Of a DNA stretch of 64,000 nucleotides, positions 57,301 through 64,000 are shown piece by piece (within the stretch, counting starts at the first letter, position 1; every line of letters starts with the position of its first letter). A program made the position numbers and the translations under genes. Source of the stretch: Morchella semilibera (lineage: Eukaryota > Ascomycota > Pezizomycetes > Pezizales > Morchellaceae); NCBI GenBank assembly GCA_009192285.1, contig CM018609.1, forward strand, positions 389,282 through 453,281, read 5' to 3'. Below the pieces are notes generated by a model. The model had not been told where the DNA came from and did not search any database. It saw nothing but the letters and a program-made list of their open reading frames with translations.

Positions 57301-59594
57301 TCTTCCTCTGTGCCCTTCATCCCACCTCCAACCTTCCTCATACCTTGATGCTCCTCCTCGAGCCATGCCGTAAAGTAGCGAACAACATATTTATGATTCA
57401 ACCGACTTAACAGCATCACCTCATGTAGGATATGAGTCAACATCGTCCCACTTTTTTGGGTGATTTTCTTGATCGCATATACCCCACCGTCTAGCCTGTT
57501 CCTAGCCTTTACGACCTTTCCAAACCCCCCCTTCCCAAGACTCCCAAGCTCTGTAAAGTCGTTCTCATACCTACTTGGCCCGCCACCAGGGCCATTAATA
57601 GAATCCCGGCGGTGCTTACTGGTATTCCTGGTACCAGAACCAGAATTTGACCATGAGATGCGTGCACGAGAAGCCATGGGTGAAGGCGGAGCCTCCGGAG
57701 GGTATATAGGATCATCGTTGCGGAGAAACTCCGATGGCAAAAGCTCAAATGCTGTAGGGCGCTTCTTAACGTCGGGCTTGAATATACGTTCGAGAAAATC
57801 TGAAAGGGAATCCGAAACTTCGACAGACTCCAATAAAGCTCTAGGAGAGTTATACTTTTGAATCACGTTCAAGCCAAAAATCATTTGAAGGAATACCACA
57901 CCAAGATTCCATATATCGGCTTTACGGTTGGGACGGGAGTTTTTTTCGTGTGAAAGTTCTGGGGGAAACCAAAATGCTGACTTAGGGGAGGATAGAGATG
58001 ATGCAGTAGGGTATGCATCATCAACACGGTCGATTATTTGGAGAAGCGATGCTGTATAACCTATATCTGCAAACTTAGGAACAGTTGAATTTCCAATACT
58101 TTGACGGAAAAGTAGGATATTCCCAGCGTGGATTGCCCTGTGAACCGCGTTCCTATTGTGAATATAGTCGAGCGCTTCGAGGAGCGAAATTGTCCAGGAC
58201 CGAGCTGTAGCAACATTGACAGTATCCACAGTTTCCAACAGATCATGAAGGCTTCCTCTGTTTGAATATTCCATCAAGACAGAAACCCTCCATCCAGCCT
58301 CCGGTTCTGTGGCGCGGGAAACCTTACTCTCGTACAGTTCGACTACACTACTGTGTTTTAGAGACTTTAGGGCCTCCAACTCGACCTCTAGTTTTGTGAT
58401 TTCTTGCTTGCCATCTACACCGGTTATATAGCGGTCGGGTATATCTACCTGTTTGAGGACAAGTGGGAGGTCGTTTACTTCGCTTGATTGGAGTATAGGC
58501 CGGACTGTGTATACGGACATAGTAGGTCCTGTAGCTATTTTCACCATTCCGGAAACTTTACGGAAGGCATACGAAGTACCCGAGACTCCCCGTTTAATTT
58601 CGACTTTACGGTCGAACAAGACACAATCATCAGTTGCATCTGTATCCTCATACTCAAGGTCCAACGGCTTGTGCTTCTCATGAGACTCCCGAGCTTGTTC
58701 CCTCTGCCGTCTAAGCTCCTCGGCAATTTGTTTTTCAAGTTGGCGCTGCCTTTCTAATTCCTCCTCTTCTTTCAACTTTCGTTTCTTTTCCTCCTCTTTC
58801 TGGGCTTGTAGTTGTGCTGCCCTTGCTTTTTGCGTCCGTTCTTCATCTAGAGATGGCTTCTCCTTAGACGCTATTCTTGATCTGACGATATCTTCGAGTG
58901 CATCCTCAATTGCTACGGCAATGGCATGTATCATCTCTTCGCCAAGCAATGTTTTGGGTGTTTCTTTGATGATCGACTCGAGGGCCCCGAGTTGGTACGG
59001 GCGGATGGATTTGTGTTCAATGAGGCGTAAACTTGGAGCTAAGCGTATTGTTATAAGTGTGCAAGGCCTTACTTTACTGTGGTTGATAATACGGTAATGT
59101 AACTTACCAGTTTTAGGGTATGTAGCGGTCAAGGTAACTGAGAGCACACAGGAGACTTCTTTATCTGACGGAGCTTTTATGCGTATTTTAAATGCAAGAT
59201 TGGATATCTATATCAAATACAGAGGCGTATTAGATCTCCTTGTTTAATGTGTTTGTTTTAAAGTAAAAAGTTCTGGCTGGCTCACATTCCAAGCACTCGC
59301 CGTCTCTACGTGCTCGTAGTCATCCCCAAAAATTGCTTGAAGCGCCTCCACCTCATCTCGTTGGATCTTATCATAATCAAGGCCAGTAGCAGTAGCAGCA
59401 GGCACCATTGATTGAAGCTGTGGCTTGGGGATATTCACAGAGCTCCGTTTTGCAGGGTTGGTCTTCAGCGGTGTGGCTGCCGCAGACGGAGTACGGTTGT
59501 GACCCCCGTTATTTTGAGGCCCTTTCTTAGCGGCGGTATTTGGGTTGGGTTTGTTTGTTTGAGGAGTTCGTGGTATTTTGTTTTGAGTCGGCAT
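54340..59594 (-). CDS. GCN2: eIF2-alpha kinase Gcn2
   Basis: Senses uncharged tRNA and phosphorylates eIF2-alpha on starvation, starting general amino-acid control. Exons 59286-59594, 59108-59207, 56883-59038, 54340-56826 give 1,683 aa. Domains in order: RWD (about 70-190; DEVEALQAIFGDDYE) that binds Gcn1; a charged coiled linker; a pseudokinase (about 270-520) with HRA for HRD and ADIG for DFG; the active kinase (about 620-1020) with GKGGFGKVVKARN, AIKKI, HRDLKPENIFIDL and GDFGLATTG; a HisRS-like domain (from about 1080; FRHHGAVETTRPLLLPRSKF, VGFNLGWERL); and the C-terminal ribosome-binding/dimerisation part. The kinase insert is extremely acidic, with three SEDD repeats (about 57230-57300). 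No ATG-proximal uncertainty: RWD follows a basic, Asn/Pro-rich leader. Complete gene. Confidence 0.96.
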
Positions 59595-60669
59595 GCTGTG
59601 ATCTAGTTCTGGATAAATTCCCGGGAGGGGGGAGGTTAATGTTCATGCAGCTATCGTTCTTTTTTTGCTTCCTCTAGCTTTCTTTCTCTCTCCTTGATTG
59701 GTAGTGGTAGCTATATCTTTTTTTTATTCGATCGATTGGAGAAGTAAGTATCATTCAAGAGAGGCGATGATGAGATATATATATAGGTAGGAGGGGTTTT
59801 TTTTTTTTTCTTTCCCTATTCTAGGTATCACAGCAGCTTCTAAGCCGCGGCTCTAGAAGCAGCGAGAAGCCATGGACTTTGTTGAAAAGGGGCGGGTAAA
59901 GATGTTGTTCTGTGATGTGTTTGGTAGAATGATGTTATTTGCAAGAGGGGTCAGAGAGATTTATATATGCACATGCGATACGAAACGCTGGCAAGCCGGG
60001 GCTATGAATTGTTGATCCTATGATAGGGAAAGGTTAGTTTATCGCCAAGACTCAGGCAAACAAGCACCCAAAGTCTGGTCTATGCAGTCTATGCAGTCTA
60101 TGCAGAAGCATCAAACAGGTTAGTGTTACTACTCTAGACTGTAACATACTACATGTATCATATATGCACTCGATGACACCTTGGGGCTTAAGCCGTTGGT
60201 ATGTAACCCGTCACTCTGGGTGCCCAACTCTGAGTCTCTGAGGTCCTTAGTTGCTGCATACATGTAGTTTTGGGCGGCCATCAGCTGACCCTGCATTATT
60301 ATTACTGTAATCTCATCGCGTTGTTATAGCAACGTGCGCGTTCACGTCTTAGGAGTGAACCTGGGCTCTCTTTCTTTTTTTTTTCCTTTTTTTTTTTTTC
60401 TTTGTTCCTTCTGTTCTGCATTCTACTTCTCAGTAAACACCAACACGCATACACAGGCACAGCAGTGCGTTCTTGTAACACTAGCACCCCCTAGTTTTGC
60501 CCGACCCGCTGCCACCCCCACCACATTCCCGGAGAATCCATCCTAGTAAATATAGCCGCTCAATCAATTCCAGTACAGCTGTACCAGAGGAATTCAAATC
60601 CAATACACAACATCCAGCAATTCTCCCCCTGCCTGGCTACATCTAGGGCCCATTCAAAATTACACCATC
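59595..60669. promoter_or_regulatory. Divergent promoter region GCN2/cut12
   Basis: 1,075 bp between two genes transcribed apart. It contains T12-T15 runs near 59800 and 60390 and a TCTATGCAG 9-mer repeated three times (about 60077-60105). No gene is seen. Confidence 0.45.
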
Positions 60670-63463
60670 ATGCTCAGTTGGCTTAAAGGCGGTCCCCCGC
60701 CTGCCTCTGCTTCACAAGACGCGAACATGTTCGGTTCTATCAATGATCAAGGCTTTCGAAGTAGAAACACGGCTGCCCCGCAGGACGAAGATGCCTATAC
60801 GGACATATCTTCAGATGAAGGTCTTTAACCATTTACCCTTTGCCATGATTTTCAAAGGGTAAATCCTGACTGGCCGCGCAGATATTTCCATCGACGACAT
60901 ACAACCGCCGTCAACCCCGGCGCCAATGTTTGCTTTAAAGGCACTACGAACGGTAGTATGGGGTACGCCAGCGCCACCAAAACCTCGAGAGCGTCCCGCT
61001 CGAAGGAAAAGGGTCTCCCCGAGGTCCAAAAGAAATGCAACTGCAGTAAGGGAGGAAAGGGAAAAGAAAAAGGAACCATCACCTCCTGAGCAGAATCATG
61101 TCTTTGCATCAACCAGACCTTTAAGGAATTCCAAGGGCTTAGATCCAATTCCGTTCAGAATTTCCCCAAAACTCAATCTCTTTGACCCGTCGTCATCGTC
61201 AAACACAAACCTGCCCCCGCCAGCATTTGATATGCCTACTCCTGCCCAACCCCCCTCGCCCTCGAAGGGGATTTTGATGACCCCGGGTACTGCCTTAGCA
61301 AGGAAGAAAGCTGTATCCTTTCACCCCTCGATTAGCGAAACCACACCCCCACCGAAGAACCATATCCGATCTGGACTCCCAAATGAATTTCCGGGGAAAT
61401 TCCCAAGCCCATGGCCAGTTAAAAACCCCTCGCAACAAAAACGGTCTATGTCTGTTCCTGGGCTTGACAGCCCTACTCGTACTCTTTCGTTTGAAGAGGG
61501 ACCATTGAATCTTGATAAGGCAAAATCCAAGGGCAAGAAGCCGGAGAGGTCCACCGCTTCAAACCCAACCGGATACTACGAGGTCGGAGAGGATAGTCGC
61601 ATCGCCGACTACCTAGACGATTCGGATGATGAAAGGGCCGCCCAGCAATTGCAAATGGAAACATCTATGCATGAGGTTAACAGAAATCTCACTGCTAATA
61701 TTGATGCCCCTAGGTCCAGTTCTGGACAATTTTGGAAAGAGCGTACACAAAAGGTTGAAGCGGCTGCCTTAGAGAAGGTAGAAAAACTCAAAGCTCGTTG
61801 CAAGATTGCTACTGGATACGCAAAGAAGAAGGATGAACTTTGCGTTGATCTTGCTGAGAAAATGCGAGAAGTCATGGAGAAAAATAAAAGGTTAAAGGCA
61901 GAGCTTAAACGAATTAGTGCACAATCCGGTAGTATTGCAGGTAATTATGCATCCAGTGGAACTACATCTTCTAGAGCTACCGGCCATAGTCATGCGCTTG
62001 AGGAGGCCATGAATACTATAGAAGAGAAAGATGCACAGATCGCCTCCGACATGGCCGAGAAGGCGCGCATGGAGAACACCATCCAAAAATATAAAGAGAG
62101 GATGGAGGTCTTTGAGGAGATGCTTGATAACAGGGAAAACAAGATTGCAGAGCTATCTATGAGCATGTACACTGGTCACGAGGATGAAGATTTAAGTCAG
62201 GTCGTAATAGATCTGAAGAAGAAGCTTCGGGCTGCGAAGCAGGAGGTCAAAGAGCTAGGAATAGTAAAGCAAGAAGCACGCAATCTGAAGAACAGGGTTG
62301 ATAGCCTGGAACGTGGCTTCATGAATGCTACTGAGGAGAAGAAGAATATGGAACAAGAATTAGAGCGGCTCAGGGCAGAGGCAGGTGAGATGGGTATGGT
62401 AAAACGCTCACAATCTGAAAATCGCCTAAGGCAGCAAATTGAAGTTCTGGAAAAAGCCAAGCGGGATCTAAGGGCGGAAATGAAGGAAAAGACGTTGGCT
62501 GATGCCAAGGACAGAAGGGAGTCCGAGAGACAACTAAAGGCAGAGCTGGCAGAGTTGAGAGCAAAGGTTGGAAGCGGGTGGGGTGTGGAAAAGCTAGAAT
62601 TTGAGGTGAAGGACTTGAAGGAATATGCGACAAGGCTGGAAAGAGAACTAGAAACCGCAAAACAGGAGAACAACGAATTCAGGCAAAGGCTCTTCATTGA
62701 TACCCCTGCCAAGGATGATGGTGCGAGAGAATGGCAAATGAAACAGAGGTCAACGCTGCAAGAGCTGAGAAGAGCAAAGGAGGAGGCTTCAATACTCCGG
62801 GCTCAGAAAGCGCAGGTGGAAGAACGACTGAAGGATGCGAAAGTAGAGATAGAGACCCTCAGGGAAGCCAGAGCGGAGACTAGACCTAGTTCATCTATGG
62901 AACCAGCCTTGGTCCCGGCAGAGACCAAAGAGTTCGAAAACACGAGCGATGACAGTGCACTTGACGGTAGTTTCGATCGCTGGGCAAAAGCGGGTGCAGA
63001 CTCCATAGCAGATACTTCTAGTTTTACTCCAAAGACTAAGAGCCATCTTACGGAGGTCTCATCGCCTGCCTTCAACTCGCCTCCAGTTCCCGCTGTCGCG
63101 AACCGCCAGAAAAGATCGTTCTCTGATGAAATTTCCCAGAAAGAAAACATTGACATCATGCCGGCACCGCCAGATCTCTCTAGCTTTGTGCAAACCCCCA
63201 AGGCATCTGAGAATATTGTAGATGCATTCTACTCACACCGTCGCCAGAAAGAGAGTCCTAGACCCAAGATTGTTCACATGCATGTATCCCCTCCAGCTCT
63301 TGCGCCCACGCGAAAAATTTCGGGTGTTGGAAAAGTTGTCACGAGAAAGGCTTCGAGTGGTGGTGCTTCCTCCCGGGCAGCCATGGACCCTACGAGAAGG
63401 GCAGCAGCAGAACAGAGGCTTGCAGATAGAAAGAGGGCCAAGCTAACTGCGAAGAACGCATGA
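60670..63463 (+). CDS. cut12: Cut12-type spindle pole body protein
   Basis: Cut12 anchors mitotic-entry control at the spindle pole body, acting with Plo1 and PP1. Exons 60670-60820 and 60882-63463 give 910 aa. The N-terminus has the family-like ISIDDIQPPSTPAPMFALKA then LRTVVWGTPAPPKPRERPAR. Near residues 178-196 lies KGILMTPGTALARKKAVSF, the block typical of Cut12-domain proteins; KAVSF fits the RVxF PP1-docking pattern. Residues about 270-620 form long coiled coils (repeated charged heptads), which fits a structural SPB component. The C-terminus is basic, with a KENID box-like KEN and RRAAAEQRLADRKRAK. The assignment rests on these motifs, not on overall alignment; another SPB coiled-coil protein is the alternative. 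Confidence 0.82.
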
Positions 63464-64000
63464 CCCAAAGACCCCTTTGCTGACTACTAGATTAAATAAC
63501 TCTCATTGTGTTTCGAAAGCCGCCTTTTTTTATTATTGGATACACAATCTCCTATATCTATATTCAACCTCTCCGCATTTTTTTTCTTTCTTCCTTGCTC
63601 TTTTGTCCATCACTTTTATGTTTGTCGGGGTATCTTACGCTTAACTTTCCTTGGTAGCAGGAGAAATACGGTGCCTTTCCTTTCTTCTTTTCAATCACAT
63701 TATGCCCTTTAGTAGTAATGTTGTGCATGATGATGCTGTAATTATAGTGAAGAGTGAACGGATTTGTTTATTTTACGAATGAAAAACGCTCTATTCTTAA
63801 TTACATGTAAGATGTACCGAAATATACAATAATTTCCCTAGATTTTCTTGTCTTTCGAATCCGCAACGAGAGTGCTGGATAATGGTATGTTCATAGTCAA
63901 TGAACCGGTCCTATATAATACTTCAATTTCTACTACACGGGTGTGATCAGTACCTTTATGTACCCCGGGGGTCCTTAAAGTGATGCAACGAGCTCAATAC
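63464..64000. other. cut12 3' flank
   Basis: T-rich 3' flanking sequence; no gene is supported before the window ends. Confidence 0.4.

Noticed and set aside
1-64000. CRISPR array, integrated virus or biosynthetic cluster
   Set aside because: No regularly spaced identical repeats with unique spacers, no capsid, integrase or polymerase genes, and no polyketide/NRPS/terpene core enzymes in any frame.

Overview
The window is nuclear DNA of a filamentous ascomycete (Pezizomycotina). Protein genes carry many short introns (about 45-140 nt, CTAAC/CTRAY-like branch sites). The gene set is fungal: STT4, LSG1, LTV1, DHR1/ECM16, INO80, SMP3, SKP1, GCN2 and a cut12-type spindle-pole protein. I model 15 intact or probably intact protein genes, one poorly resolved small gene and one clear pseudogene. 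Gene density is low, with spacers of 2-6 kb, several holding small transposable elements. A fungus-type PIPK-like ('SAICAR synthase-like') gene and the roomy genome would fit Pezizomycetes, but that placement is weak inference.

Layout. 0.4-7.4 kb: ADE8 (+) and a 1,905-aa STT4 PI 4-kinase (-), convergent. 7.4-12.1 kb: gene-poor DNA with two copies of a tRNA-derived SINE-like repeat and a pogo-type MITE. 12.1-16.6 kb: LTV1 (-) and LSG1 (+), a head-to-head pair for late 40S and 60S assembly. 16.6-22.6 kb: a repeat island with a MITE with 32-bp inverted ends, a degenerate inverted-repeat element, a nest of three inverted-repeat elements and two more SINE-like copies. 22.7-29.8 kb: DHR1/ECM16 and a WHIM-type chromatin gene, both (-). 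30.5-33.3 kb: a small possibly secreted protein (-) and a PIPK-like kinase (+). 35.5-42.2 kb: INO80 and, with 6-nt and 49-nt outer coding exons, ribosomal protein eL39, both (+). 44-45.5 kb: decayed kinase-ankyrin pseudogene (-). 45.6-49.0 kb: SMP3 (-) and SKP1 (+), divergent. 52.1-53.9 kb: RPS17 (-) and a small secreted cysteine protein (+), divergent. 54.3-63.5 kb: GCN2 (-) and cut12 (+), divergent.

How the genes relate. Five loci serve ribosome production (LTV1, LSG1, DHR1, RPL39, RPS17), and GCN2 controls translation initiation under amino-acid starvation. INO80 and the WHIM protein act on chromatin, SKP1 and cut12 in the cell cycle, STT4 and the PIPK-like protein in phosphoinositide metabolism, SMP3 in GPI-anchor synthesis. 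There is no secondary-metabolite cluster, CRISPR array or viral block.

Most unusual: the four-copy SINE-like family with a perfect 16-bp foldback, the nested MITEs, three GC-AG introns among about 45 modelled, and one-base frame gaps in G/C-rich runs in LTV1, LSG1 and the ankyrin pseudogene, which may be assembly errors.
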